Positions 48,185 through 57,078 of a stretch of 64,000 bases of DNA are shown here, piece by piece (positions within the stretch are counted from its first letter, which is position 1; each line of letters opens with the position of its first letter). The DNA is from Ferruginibacter sp. Its GTDB lineage: Bacteria; Bacteroidota; Bacteroidia; Chitinophagales; Chitinophagaceae. The stretch lies in contig JAHBTO010000009.1 of assembly GCA_019638525.1 (NCBI GenBank), positions 1 through 64,000 of the forward strand, given 5' to 3'. The position numbers and the translations under genes are program-made. The notes beneath the pieces are model-generated. The model saw only the letters and a list, made by a program, of their open reading frames with translations. It was not told where the DNA came from and did not search any database.

Positions 48185-51100
48185 ATGAATTTAAAAGTTC
48201 TTTGTTCCTGGCGAATGCCGGGATTACCAAAACCTTTGCAAAGGATCATGAAACTTACAACAATTTTTATCCTGGCTGCGACATTGCAGGTGAGTGCTAA
48301 AGGGTACTCACAGAAGGTTACCCTATCTGTGAAAGATGTACCTATAGAAAATGTTTTTAAGGAAATTGAAAAACAAACGGGTTATTATTTTGCCTACACA
48401 CGTGAACTGATACAAAGTATTGGTCCCGTAAGCCTGGATGTTAAGGATGCAACACTAAAAGATGTGCTGGATCAGTGCATAAAGGGTCAACCATTAAGCT
48501 ATACTATTACTGCTAAAGTTATATCTGTTAAGTTTGATGCAGCTAAAATTGATTTAACAAAAGTATTGCCAGCCCCTCCTATTGATGTGAAAGGAAAGAT
48601 AGTGAATGAAAATGGAGAGCCGGTAGAAGGTGCTACTGTATTAGTAAAAGGAAATAAAACCAAGGGGACCAGCTCGGACTCCAATGGCTATTTTGAATTG
48701 AAAGGAGTTGATGAAAATGCAACATTGGTTATTACTGGCGTAAATATTGAAACACGAGAAATAAAAATAAATAGTAAAACAGAATTGGTAATAACCACCA
48801 AAACTGTAGAGAAGCCGCTTGAAGAAACTATAATTAAAGGATATTACACAACCAGCAAAAGATTTAACACTGGCTCAGTAGATAAATTATCCCAGAGCGA
48901 TATTAACAAGCAGCCTGTTTCCAATCCACTTGCAACTTTGCAGGGAAGAATTCCAGGATTATTTATTACACAGGGGAATGGTCTACCTGGTTCTTCTTTC
49001 TCTGTTTTGATACGAGGAAGAAACTCTATACAGCAAGGTACCGAACCTCTTTTCATCATAGACGGGGTACCTTTCAATACGGATCGTCAAACACAACGTA
49101 GCCAGATCGCAGCCAATAATCCGTTCAACCTTATTAACCCCTTAGATATTGAAAGTATTGAAGTATTGAAAGATGCAGAAGCTACTGCTATTTATGGCTC
49201 CCGTGGTGCTAACGGTGTCATACTTATTACAACAAAAAAAGGTAATGCAGGCGTTCCAAAATTGGAGTTAAACATATCAACTGGTTTTGGCAGAGCTCAA
49301 TCATTAGCTGATTTTATGACAACAGAACAATATATAAAAATGCGAAGGGAGGCCTTACAAAACGATGGTATAATGCCATCAAATGCCAATGCTCCGGACC
49401 TGTTGTTATGGGACACTACAAGATATACGAATTTTAAAAGCCTACTAACTGGAGGCACAGCACGCACTAATAAGGTGAATATTAAGCTCTCTGGTGGTAG
49501 TAGACAAACACTCTTTACTTTTAGCACAGCCTATTACGATGAGTCAACAGTGTTTCCAGGTTCTTGGGGTGAAAAAAAATTAACATTTAATTTAAATATC
49601 AACCATACCTCTGAAGATAAAAAGCTGACAACACAATTTTCTTCAAGTTATTCGACTGATAAAAGCTCACTTGGGCAAGGAGACCCAACAAATTTTATCA
49701 GCCTTCCGCCTAATACCCCTGAGTTGTACGATTCTATCGGTCGGTTGAACTGGCGAAAAAATAATGCATTTTTTAATAACCCAATGGCACTTTTATTAAA
49801 AACATATGAAAACCGCTCAGAATGGTTAAATGGTAATTTTATTGTTGGTTATAAATTTTTGCCTTCACTCACTGCCCGAATAAATGCGGGATACAATATT
49901 CAACGATTAAAAGAAACTTCTCTTACACCAATTGCAGCGCAAGATCCTGCTAGTAATCCGAAGGGCAGTTCAAGTTTTGGTGATAGTTATATAAGTAATT
50001 GGATTATAGAACCACAACTTGAGTACAATACTTCCTTCCATAAAAAAGGTAACATTACTCTGCAACTTGGCAATAGTTATCAATCCAAAAGCACAAACAG
50101 CACAATTACTGATGCCAGTGGCTATATTAATGATGAACTGATTCATTCTACTGTTGGTGCTACATCCATCACGACTGCGATAAATTCATCTCAATACAAA
50201 TATTCTGGCTTTTTTGCTCGCCTTTCAGTCAATTGGCAAAAGCGATATTTGCTTAACTTGACTGGTCGTCGTGACGGATCATCAAGATTTGGATTGAATA
50301 AAAGGTTTTCCAATTTCGGAGCAGCTGCATTTGGTTGGATTTTTTCTGAAGAAGCATTTATGAAGAAGGGGCCACTTGGTCTTAGTTATGGTAAACTGCG
50401 AGTAAGCTACGGTAGTGTGGGAAATGATCAGATTGGCGATTATATGTATCTCGACACCTGGAGTGGTACAAGTTTTCCTTACCAGGGTACTCCGGGAATT
50501 CGGCCTACACGTTTACAGAATGACAATTATCATTGGGAGCATAAGTCAAATCTGGAGTTAGCTTTGGAAACCGGATTTTTTCAGGACAGGTTACTATTCA
50601 ATGTAAATTATTTTCGAAGTCGGAGCAATGATCAGCTAATTAATTATTTGTTGCCAGGGCAAACTGGATTTGGTAGTATCCTCCAAAATTTTCCTGCTGT
50701 TGTACAAAATGTAGGTACTGAGATAAGTATTAATTATAAGATAATACAACAAAAATATTTTTCATGGTCTTGCACTTTTAACCTTACGTTTCAGAAAAAC
50801 AAACTATTGTCCTTTCCCGGAATCGAAAAAACTTCCTATGCTAGCTCTTATATGGTTGGTAGTCCGTTAGCACTTTTCCGTGGTTATTCTTATAATGGTA
50901 TTAATTCTACAACTGGTAATTATCAATTCAATGATTTGAATCAGGATGGAGTTGTTAATACATTGGATCAATATTTCGTAGGAACTAGGGACCCTAAATA
51001 CTATGGTGGTTGGCAGCACGAATTTAATTATAAAGGTTTTCAATTAACATTCTTTTTCAATTTCGTGAAACAAAAAGGACTTGATGTGCTGGCGGGGAAT

Positions 51101-51460
51101 TTCGCAGGTACGAGAACCAATATGCCTGTCGAACTCCTAAACAGGTGGCAAAAAGCAGGTGACAATGCGATCTATCAGCGCTATTCTACAGGATCTGCTT
51201 TAGCATTCGCTTCACAAGTAAGATCTTCTGATGTTGCACTGGTGGATGCTTCATATATCAAGTTAAGAAATGCAACAATTAGTTATCTCCTGCCTAAAAC
51301 GATCTGCCAACGATTGCATATTAAAGGAGTGCAGTTTTTTGTGCAGGGACAAAACCTCTTGACTTTAACTCGATATAAAGGATCTGATCCTGAAGTACAG
51401 AGTCTAACGACACTTCCACCTCTTCGCATAATTAACACTGGCATTACGATCACCTTTTAA
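48185..51460 (+). CDS. SusC/RagA-type TonB-dependent outer-membrane receptor with STN domain
   Basis: Outer-membrane transporter of 1091 aa. Order: signal region (about 20-40, MKLTTIFILAATLQVSA), STN signalling domain (about 42-110), carboxypeptidase-like domain (about 135-210, IVNENGEPVEGATVLVKGN), a modified TonB box, plug with SusC motifs (NPLATLQGRIPGLFITQGNG, LFIIDGVPFN, IYGSRGANGVILITTKKG), then a 22-strand barrel. The STN domain pairs it with the upstream sigma/anti-sigma genes, so ligand uptake should induce the operon. Start is uncertain: ATG 48185 or 48248 (MKLTT); the longer frame begins with TTG at 48140. The substrate is unknown. Confidence 0.92.
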   Translation: MNLKVLCSWRMPGLPKPLQRIMKLTTIFILAATLQVSAKGYSQKVTLSVKDVPIENVFKEIEKQTGYYFAYTRELIQSIGPVSLDVKDATLKDVLDQCIKGQPLSYTITAKVISVKFDAAKIDLTKVLPAPPIDVKGKIVNENGEPVEGATVLVKGNKTKGTSSDSNGYFELKGVDENATLVITGVNIETREIKINSKTELVITTKTVEKPLEETIIKGYYTTSKRFNTGSVDKLSQSDINKQPVSNPLATLQGRIPGLFITQGNGLPGSSFSVLIRGRNSIQQGTEPLFIIDGVPFNTDRQTQRSQIAANNPFNLINPLDIESIEVLKDAEATAIYGSRGANGVILITTKKGNAGVPKLELNISTGFGRAQSLADFMTTEQYIKMRREALQNDGIMPSNANAPDLLLWDTTRYTNFKSLLTGGTARTNKVNIKLSGGSRQTLFTFSTAYYDESTVFPGSWGEKKLTFNLNINHTSEDKKLTTQFSSSYSTDKSSLGQGDPTNFISLPPNTPELYDSIGRLNWRKNNAFFNNPMALLLKTYENRSEWLNGNFIVGYKFLPSLTARINAGYNIQRLKETSLTPIAAQDPASNPKGSSSFGDSYISNWIIEPQLEYNTSFHKKGNITLQLGNSYQSKSTNSTITDASGYINDELIHSTVGATSITTAINSSQYKYSGFFARLSVNWQKRYLLNLTGRRDGSSRFGLNKRFSNFGAAAFGWIFSEEAFMKKGPLGLSYGKLRVSYGSVGNDQIGDYMYLDTWSGTSFPYQGTPGIRPTRLQNDNYHWEHKSNLELALETGFFQDRLLFNVNYFRSRSNDQLINYLLPGQTGFGSILQNFPAVVQNVGTEISINYKIIQQKYFSWSCTFNLTFQKNKLLSFPGIEKTSYASSYMVGSPLALFRGYSYNGINSTTGNYQFNDLNQDGVVNTLDQYFVGTRDPKYYGGWQHEFNYKGFQLTFFFNFVKQKGLDVLAGNFAGTRTNMPVELLNRWQKAGDNAIYQRYSTGSALAFASQVRSSDVALVDASYIKLRNATISYLLPKTICQRLHIKGVQFFVQGQNLLTLTRYKGSDPEVQSLTTLPPLRIINTGITITF

Positions 51461-51470
51461 ATTATTTATT

Positions 51471-52844
51471 ATGTATCATCAATTAAAATATTTTATTGCC
51501 ACTTCAATGATATATTGCTTGATTTCATCTTGTTCCAAATCAATAGAAGTCGACCCTCCCGTAAATCAAATAATTAGTTCGGAAGTTTTTAAAAGCGATT
51601 CTACTGCTAAGTCCGCTGTTTTGGGTATTTACAGTGAAATGATGCGGACAACAGGACAATTTTGTAATGGACAAACAACTTTATATGCTGGATTATCGGC
51701 TAATGAGTTATACTTTTTTACACCTGATGCAAAACAAGAATTTGTAAACAATGAAATAGGTATTAACAATCATTCAATTCTGGCCGGTAATTTCTGGAAT
51801 GTAGCATATAAGTATATTTATACCACAAATCTTTGTCTAGAACGGCTACAAACTTCTACTATTACCCCTTCGCTGAAGGCTTCTCTTACCGGTGAGGTGC
51901 TATTCCTTCGATCATTTTGTTATTTTTATTTAATAAATCTGTTTGGGGATGTACCGTTGGTATTAACAACCGATTATGAGAAAAATGCTATAATGCCACG
52001 TACAGAGATTGCGCAGGTCTATGCACAATTAATAGATGATCTGACACAAGCTGTTACAGTTCTTCCTACGGCTTATTCATCAACAGACCGGGCAAGAGTA
52101 AATAAATGGGCTGCAAAAGCATTGCTTGCACGAATCTATTTATACCAAAAGAATTGGGCAAAAGCAGAAGAAAATGCTTCAGATGTTATTAACTCTGGAA
52201 TGTACTTGTTGCCGTCTTTATCAAATGTATTCTTAAAAAATAGTACAGAAACACTATTGCAGCTTCAACCAGTAAACACAGTTTGGAATACCTGGGAAGG
52301 AAGAGAAATTATACCTGCATCTGTGAATGAAACACCCAAATACCTATTAACACCCCGTATGTATCTTTCTTTCGAGGCAAATGATAACAGAAAAACAACA
52401 TGGGTCGGCATCAGGACTTTTGCCGGGCAACTAGTTCAATACCCAGCTAAATATAAAGTTTATGGCAATGGAGCGCCCATTACAGAATATTATATTCTTC
52501 TTCGACTTGCAGAACAATACCTAATTCGTGCAGAAGCGAGAGCAAATAATAACGATATAAGTAATGGTCTTTCAGACCTCAATATTATTCGCCAAAGGGC
52601 AGGGCTAAGTCCGGCAATCGCCGGAAACACCGCCGAGTTGTTAACTCTTATTGAACAAGAGCGGCAAGTAGAATTATTTGCAGAATGGGGTAATCGCTGG
52701 TTTGATCTAAAACGTACAGGAAGAATAAACGGAGTTATGCAATCTATCAATCCTTCGACTTGGCAACCTACAGATGCACTTTACCCAATTCCATCGGGAG
52801 AAATTCTTTTGAATCCTTTTTTAACTCAAAATCCGGGTTACTGA
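51471..52844 (+). CDS. SusD/RagB-type surface lipoprotein
   Basis: 457-aa surface lipoprotein that caps the SusC barrel and binds the nutrient. The signal peptide ends in lipobox CLISSC (Cys21). Features are SEVFKSDSTAKSAVLGIYSEM, alpha-helical TPR-like repeats (about 90-240), and the SusD C-terminal signature ERQVELFAEWGNRWFDLKRTGRI, followed by LYPIPSGEILLNPFLTQNPGY. It starts 10 bp after susC-like and its stop is 2 bp before the thioredoxin-like gene, so the three are one operon. Confidence 0.92.
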   Translation: MYHQLKYFIATSMIYCLISSCSKSIEVDPPVNQIISSEVFKSDSTAKSAVLGIYSEMMRTTGQFCNGQTTLYAGLSANELYFFTPDAKQEFVNNEIGINNHSILAGNFWNVAYKYIYTTNLCLERLQTSTITPSLKASLTGEVLFLRSFCYFYLINLFGDVPLVLTTDYEKNAIMPRTEIAQVYAQLIDDLTQAVTVLPTAYSSTDRARVNKWAAKALLARIYLYQKNWAKAEENASDVINSGMYLLPSLSNVFLKNSTETLLQLQPVNTVWNTWEGREIIPASVNETPKYLLTPRMYLSFEANDNRKTTWVGIRTFAGQLVQYPAKYKVYGNGAPITEYYILLRLAEQYLIRAEARANNNDISNGLSDLNIIRQRAGLSPAIAGNTAELLTLIEQERQVELFAEWGNRWFDLKRTGRINGVMQSINPSTWQPTDALYPIPSGEILLNPFLTQNPGY

Positions 52845-52846
52845 TA

Positions 52847-54166
52847 ATGCGATATAAAAAAGTTAGAAGTCAACTATGTTTTTTACTGCTATTGTCTTGC
52901 GTTGTTGTTAACGTAGTAGCACAAACCAATCACATTAAACCATTGAAGCGAGGTGATTCGTTTTCAACATTAGTTCTTACTGATAGGAATAACAAACAAG
53001 TAGAACTAACTATTGACACAGGAAAGCTATTGTTGCTTGATTTCTGGAATGTCCATTGCGGAGCTTGTATCACTGCCATGCCTAAATTGGATTCATTAAA
53101 GCAGATAATGGGAGACACCTTGAAAATAGTTTCTGTAACTACTGATTCTGAGGAAAAAGTAGCGCAATTATTTCGCAAATTGAAGTTGAAGCATCCTTCT
53201 TTTCCTATGATTGTTGGCGACAGTATTCTTTCTCGGCTATTTCCACATGAAGGTGATCCATATTATATCTGGATCACGGGTGGAAGGATTGCATATATAA
53301 GTAATGGCTGGAGTCTTACATATGATAATATTAAAAGCATGCTGGCCGGGAATCGTTTGAATTTGACCCAGCGGCTCCCATTGCCGGAAGGCTATACGTC
53401 AACCAGTCAATTATTAACCCAGTCTTTAGTGGAATTGGAAGAATATTCTCTCCTTTTAACTGGATTGGACAATTATCATATTGGCGGTTCAATTCATACG
53501 CTGATTGATTCGATCTATGACGAACCGTATTTTTTAAAGGCAATTAATCAATCCAGGCTTCAATTAATTATCAAAGCCTACTGGAACGAAATATTCAGTT
53601 TTGAGACTAGACATTATCTTAATCCTAATCGTTTTATTGTGGTAGACAGCAGTGCTAAAGACTTAATGTTCTCAAACAACAATCAAGACCAGGATGATTG
53701 GCGTAGAAAGAACCTATTCAGCTATGAAGTGAAGGTAAATCTTGCGGGGGGAAATAACTTGTATAAAAGGATGAGGGAAGATGTTACTCGATTTTTTCCT
53801 TATGATGTCGTCTTTGAGACAAAGCTATTGCCTTCATTGGTGCTGGAAGTTTCAGATTCGACGTTGTTTAACAAAATAAAAGCTCCGAGCTTTGGTAGTT
53901 CCCGTCTTGATTGGAAGACTACTACCATTGAAGTCAGAAACCTTTCTCTGAATAACTCGATTGTGCAACTGATTAGTGAATCACAGTTCCATTCCAATGG
54001 TCCTTTATGCATCAATAACACTGGTTATGAAGGAAAAATTAATATGATACTTCCCTTATCATTATTTAATGATCTCGACATATTGCAAAAAAGTCTTTCA
54101 GGTTATGGATTAAAACTTGTTCAAAAAAACTTTCCTGTTAAAACAATCGTAATCAAAAAAAGATAA
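52847..54166 (+). CDS. TlpA-like thioredoxin-fold protein with unknown C-terminal region
   Basis: 439-aa exported protein. After a signal peptide (about 1-25, ending NVVAQ) comes a TlpA/ResA-type thioredoxin domain (about 30-180) with redox motif Cys71-Gly-Ala-Cys74 in LDFWNVHCGACITAMP, and a peptide-bond cis-Pro region around SFPMIVGD. The C-terminal half (about 185-439) is not recognised. It should be a periplasmic or surface disulfide enzyme. The start ATG at 52847 sits 2 bp after the SusD-like stop; translation is probably coupled. Confidence 0.87.
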   Translation: MRYKKVRSQLCFLLLLSCVVVNVVAQTNHIKPLKRGDSFSTLVLTDRNNKQVELTIDTGKLLLLDFWNVHCGACITAMPKLDSLKQIMGDTLKIVSVTTDSEEKVAQLFRKLKLKHPSFPMIVGDSILSRLFPHEGDPYYIWITGGRIAYISNGWSLTYDNIKSMLAGNRLNLTQRLPLPEGYTSTSQLLTQSLVELEEYSLLLTGLDNYHIGGSIHTLIDSIYDEPYFLKAINQSRLQLIIKAYWNEIFSFETRHYLNPNRFIVVDSSAKDLMFSNNNQDQDDWRRKNLFSYEVKVNLAGGNNLYKRMREDVTRFFPYDVVFETKLLPSLVLEVSDSTLFNKIKAPSFGSSRLDWKTTTIEVRNLSLNNSIVQLISESQFHSNGPLCINNTGYEGKINMILPLSLFNDLDILQKSLSGYGLKLVQKNFPVKTIVIKKR

Positions 54167-54188
54167 GGCTAAATAATACAATAAAGAA

Positions 54189-54539
54189 ATGAGAATTGGA
54201 TTATCGTTACTGTTGAGGATTGTTGTACTGTTACCGAGTTTTGGTTGCAGAGTTAGCCAACCAGTTGCAGGTACAGCAAAAGTAGAAACAATACAGAGTT
54301 GGGAGGTTGTTGTTAAATTCTTTGAGGATGGAAATGCGATTGATAAAATTAATAAAGTAATTGATGCTGTTTCCAGGATTGGCTTAAATATTTCGAAGAT
54401 GGAACAAATTTTTTTGTCAAGCGATAAGCTGGAAATCAGAATATCCATTAGAAACTGTGATGGGCGAATTGCAAATAAGCTAGAACTCCAACTCAGAAGT
54501 GTAATGAAAATTGAATATTTTTTTATAAGAATGATATGA
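54189..54539 (+). CDS. Small hypothetical exported protein
   Basis: 116-aa ORF, last of the SusC/SusD/TlpA run, 22 bp after it. The N-terminus is hydrophobic (RIGLSLLLRIVVLLPSFGC) and could be a lipoprotein signal, though the lipobox is weak. The remaining 80 residues alternate strands and helices in a beta-alpha-beta-beta-alpha-beta order (SWEVVVKFFEDG, IDKINKVIDAVSRIGLNI, KLEIRISIR), suggestive of an ACT/ferredoxin-like fold; this is inference. No function assigned. Confidence 0.62.
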   Translation: MRIGLSLLLRIVVLLPSFGCRVSQPVAGTAKVETIQSWEVVVKFFEDGNAIDKINKVIDAVSRIGLNISKMEQIFLSSDKLEIRISIRNCDGRIANKLELQLRSVMKIEYFFIRMI

Positions 54540-54897
54540 TTATGTGAAGTTGAAAGAATATAATTTTCTCATGCGACCTTAAAATCATATATCCAAGGAA
54601 GGTGTTTCTATTTCTACCTCATACATTTAAGGTAAGGGAGGCCGCAAGGCTAAAGTTTGTTTCCCTCTTTTTTTGAATTATGAAGGATGAATGAGATTGC
54701 TTCACTACATAAATCGGGATCGCAACAATGGTTTTCTCATAAGCAATGGAAATATAAAGTTAGTTTGGTAAGAGGTAGGGCTTCAAAATCAGGGAAGGTT
54801 ACACAAGCAAGAAAATGCAAAATCTTAAAATAAAATAATTATAAATAGACCATTTATCTGTTAGAATCGTCTTATCCTTTATTAACAAAAATATAAT
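54540..54897. other. 358-bp spacer with TTTTCTCAT motifs and a possible tiny ORF
   Basis: Between the small exported ORF and the DsbD-alpha gene. It holds TTTTCTCATGCG at about 54562 and TTTTCTCATAAG at about 54730, similar to the motif that precedes the paired hairpins at 55.4-55.6 kb. It also holds the terminator at 54635 and a 48-codon very basic ORF (54687-54833, plus) that has no support beyond being open. Confidence 0.4.
54635..54674 (+). terminator. Terminator-like hairpin after the SusC/SusD operon
   Basis: AGGGA / TCCCT outer stem with an inner GCC-GCAA-GGC tetraloop hairpin, followed by a run of seven T after one C. It is 95 nt downstream of the last ORF in the operon. Confidence 0.5.
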
Positions 54898-55347
54898 ATG
54901 CGGAAAATAGCATGGTTGGTTGTGATAATAATTACAAATTGTGTATGCCAGGCTCAAATACCTGTGAGCTGGAAGTATGTGTCAAAAAAAGTCTCAGATA
55001 AAACATTTGAGGTGCATATTACCGCTACAATACAGCGTGGCTGGCATTTATATTCGCAAACTCAGCCAGCTGATGCCATTGCAGTGCCTACTAGCATTAA
55101 GTTCAATGTTCATCCCTTAATAAAATTAAATGGTAAGCCTAAGGAAACAGGGACACTTGAAAAATATACAGAACGCAGCCTTGGTATTGAGCAATGGCAG
55201 TACTCAAACAAAGTTGAATTTGTGCAAACCGTTACTTTAAAGTCTAACGTGAAGACAACTATTAAGGGTAATATAGAATACCAGGCATGTACTGATGAAA
55301 AGTGTTTACCACCCAAGGTTGTACTGTTTAGTGTGAGGTTGGAATAA
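54898..55347 (+). CDS. Stand-alone DsbD alpha-like (thiol-disulfide interchange) domain protein
   Basis: 149-aa exported protein with signal peptide (about 1-19). It is a single domain like the N-terminal periplasmic domain of DsbD: PVSWKYVSKKVSDKTFEVHI, RGWHLYSQTQP and the redox motif YQACTDEKCLPP with two Cys (about 131 and 136). In DsbD this domain carries electrons to periplasmic thioredoxin-like proteins. The membrane beta-domain and gamma-domain are absent, so it needs a partner in trans; the TlpA-like protein upstream is an obvious candidate. Confidence 0.82.
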   Translation: MRKIAWLVVIIITNCVCQAQIPVSWKYVSKKVSDKTFEVHITATIQRGWHLYSQTQPADAIAVPTSIKFNVHPLIKLNGKPKETGTLEKYTERSLGIEQWQYSNKVEFVQTVTLKSNVKTTIKGNIEYQACTDEKCLPPKVVLFSVRLE

Positions 55348-55402
55348 CCTCATCCCAATCCTCTCCTTAAGGAAAGGGGGATAAAGAAGCTTGAACCGAG
55401 TA

Positions 55403-55553
55403 GATTTTTCTCATGCTGTTGGTATACAGCGGTTGTAAGGGGGATGTTTCCACATCGCCCCTGATTTTGAAATGGTTTTTAAATGAAAAATACGATTGAT
55501 ATTTTTCTCATGTGATAAGCAACACGACGGGGGTAGTTTCCACCACTCCCAGG
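55403..55553 (+). repeat. Two tandem bulged-hairpin elements
   Basis: Unit 1: TTTTTCTCATG at 55405, hairpin 55439-55461, with GGGGG-ATGT, loop TTCC, ACAT-C, one bulged G, CCCC. Unit 2: TTTTTCTCATG at 55502, hairpin 55530-55550, with GGGG-TAGT, loop TTCC, ACCA-C, one bulged T, CCC. Both keep the loop TTCC and a single bulge in the 3' arm while stem bases differ, hinting at conserved structure. Confidence 0.55.
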
Positions 55554-55734
55554 GTTTTAACTTTGATGGTAGAGCGGAGCCGGGGGTAAGAGCCCGGCAT
55601 CTTCTCACTCCTGAACTATATTCATTCCCTTGCGGGGACATTATAGCTGGATAGGTGAATGGCAGTAGTTAGTTTTTCATAAATGCCGGTAACGGCTGAG
55701 TTTTGTTTGCTGTAAAGCAATCCAGTTTTGGGAA

Positions 55735-55770
55735 GGGGAAGTTGATACCTGAGAGTCAGGCAACTTCCCC
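55735..55770 (+). promoter_or_regulatory. 15-bp interrupted hairpin upstream of RteC-like gene
   Basis: Outer stem GGGGAAGTTG / CAACTTCCCC (10 bp) and inner stem CCTGA / TCAGG (5 bp) around a GAG loop, with a 3-nt ATA bulge on one side only. It ends 31 nt before the start codon at 55802 and is followed by TTGATTTAAATTTT. It may be a terminator of upstream transcription or a translational or attenuation control of the regulator. Confidence 0.6.
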
Positions 55771-55801
55771 TTGATTTAAATTTTAACTGTATTTAAAGAT
55801 C

Positions 55802-56356
55802 ATGCGAGTTCAACCTGAACAATTATATGCTGAAATGATGCAGGCCATTGCTGAAAAGCACATGCAACCTAATAAAACTGATATGGTTGAAAGCTGCTTC
55901 TGGATTGCCAGCAAGTACTGGGAACTGCTGAAAAAGAATATAGACAAATCGTTTTTTGAATACGAAGGAAAGGAGATTAATTTTTTCAGGAATATCAAAC
56001 CGAAATTCACAAGCCAGATTCAATTTTATACAATGTTAGCCGAAGTAATGTTGTTTGTACCGGAAGAATCAGATCTGCAATTGTTGTTTTGGAAGAACGA
56101 ACAAAAGCGGTACCGGAGGTTTTGCGAACGCAATAAGGAATTTGTAGAGTATTACGAAAGCAGGTCGTTTTACCTGGATAGTATATATTTTATAAGAGTA
56201 AAACCGGATTGGGTGCCTCCGCAACAACTTGCTTCCTACGATTCGGATAAAAAATTTTGTTCAAGCCACGATCACCTGGTAAGAGGATTGCTGGCGCATA
56301 AACTGTACTTTGAGTATGTGAAAGAAAAATTGAGCCTGATCAGCAAGACGCAATAA
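55802..56356 (+). CDS. RteC-family regulatory protein
   Basis: 184-aa cytosolic protein resembling RteC of the CTnDOT element, which activates excision genes. Similar features are EINFFRNIKPKFTSQIQFYTML, FVPEESDLQLLFWKNEQKRYRRF, NKEFVEYYESRSFYLDSIYF and a terminal basic helical segment. It lies 31 nt after a strong hairpin and 65 bp before a histidine kinase gene on the same strand. The target promoters are unknown, and no mobilisation or conjugation genes are seen in the window. Confidence 0.8.
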   Translation: MRVQPEQLYAEMMQAIAEKHMQPNKTDMVESCFWIASKYWELLKKNIDKSFFEYEGKEINFFRNIKPKFTSQIQFYTMLAEVMLFVPEESDLQLLFWKNEQKRYRRFCERNKEFVEYYESRSFYLDSIYFIRVKPDWVPPQQLASYDSDKKFCSSHDHLVRGLLAHKLYFEYVKEKLSLISKTQ

Positions 56357-56421
56357 ATGAAGCATCAGTCTATTTACGTTGTTGTGAAGAATGATAATTA
56401 CCAACATTAGCAAACAGAGCC

Positions 56422-57066
56422 ATGCAAAATCAAAAGGTCATCAGCAGGGCGATTATTAAGGCGGAAGAAAATGAAAGGAACCGGCTGGCTGCCGAATTGC
56501 ATGACAATGTAAACCAGTTATTGGTAAGTGCCAGGCTCTATATAGGGCTCGAACGGAAAAAGCAAAATACTGATGCTGAATTTTTGGATAGGGCTGATGA
56601 ACAATTGGGTATGGCCATTGAAGAAATAAGGGAACTTACCCGGAAACTTTCAACAGCAATGATAACCGACCATGGCTTATTGAAAAGTGTCGCTGATATT
56701 CAAGGGAATTTGCAGCAGCTGAAGAATATCAGGCTTACAATTAGGATGGACGAAAAAGCGGTTGAAAAATTATCGGCAGAACAGGTTTTGATGGTTTACC
56801 GGATCATACAGGAACAGACCAACAACATCCTCAAGTATTCCGGAACAAAGACGGCCGCAGTCAGCCTTCTGGAAAAGAAGAATAATATTGAGCTGGTCAT
56901 CTGTGACAAAGGGATCGGTTTTGATAAAACAGAACCCAAATCAAATGGAATAGGATTTACGAACATGCTTAACAGGGTAAAGGCATTTAACGGCAAAATG
57001 AAACTGGTCACTTCACCGGGTAAAGGCTGCAAACTTGTTATCACATTCCCACTAAGTGCAATCTAA
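56422..57066 (+). CDS. Soluble sensor histidine kinase, NarL-partner type (HisKA_3/HATPase)
   Basis: 214-aa kinase with only the catalytic core. The phospho-acceptor His27 is in AELHDNVNQLL (HisKA_3), and the ATPase has the N box region MVYRIIQEQTNNILKYS, DKGIGFD and GIGFTNMLNRV. There is no sensor domain or membrane segment, so it needs a partner for input. No response regulator gene is adjacent, so it is an orphan. It may act with the RteC-like gene upstream. Confidence 0.85.
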   Translation: MQNQKVISRAIIKAEENERNRLAAELHDNVNQLLVSARLYIGLERKKQNTDAEFLDRADEQLGMAIEEIRELTRKLSTAMITDHGLLKSVADIQGNLQQLKNIRLTIRMDEKAVEKLSAEQVLMVYRIIQEQTNNILKYSGTKTAAVSLLEKKNNIELVICDKGIGFDKTEPKSNGIGFTNMLNRVKAFNGKMKLVTSPGKGCKLVITFPLSAI

Positions 57067-57078
57067 TCCTTTCCCTTT

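Larger units (their letters stand above)
55348..55801 (+). other. 454-bp structured spacer upstream of the RteC-like gene
   Basis: No gene seen. It begins with a palindromic CTCTCCTTAAGGAAAGGGGG repeat (about 55359), related to the one inside the FecR gene. It then has two tandem units (55403-55462 and 55500-55553) of TTTTTCTCATG, 15-24 nt, then a bulged hairpin. A GC-only 6-bp hairpin lies at 55579-55598 and the strong interrupted hairpin at 55735-55770 ends it. Confidence 0.55.

Noticed and set aside
54687..54833. 48-codon very basic plus-strand ORF
   Set aside because: Low-complexity Lys/Arg composition, no clear start signal and no homology cue; mentioned only in the spacer entry.
55403..55598. 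Possible CRISPR-like array because of repeated short motifs
   Set aside because: Only two diverged units with unequal spacing, no cas genes, and the repeats are hairpins with differing stems.
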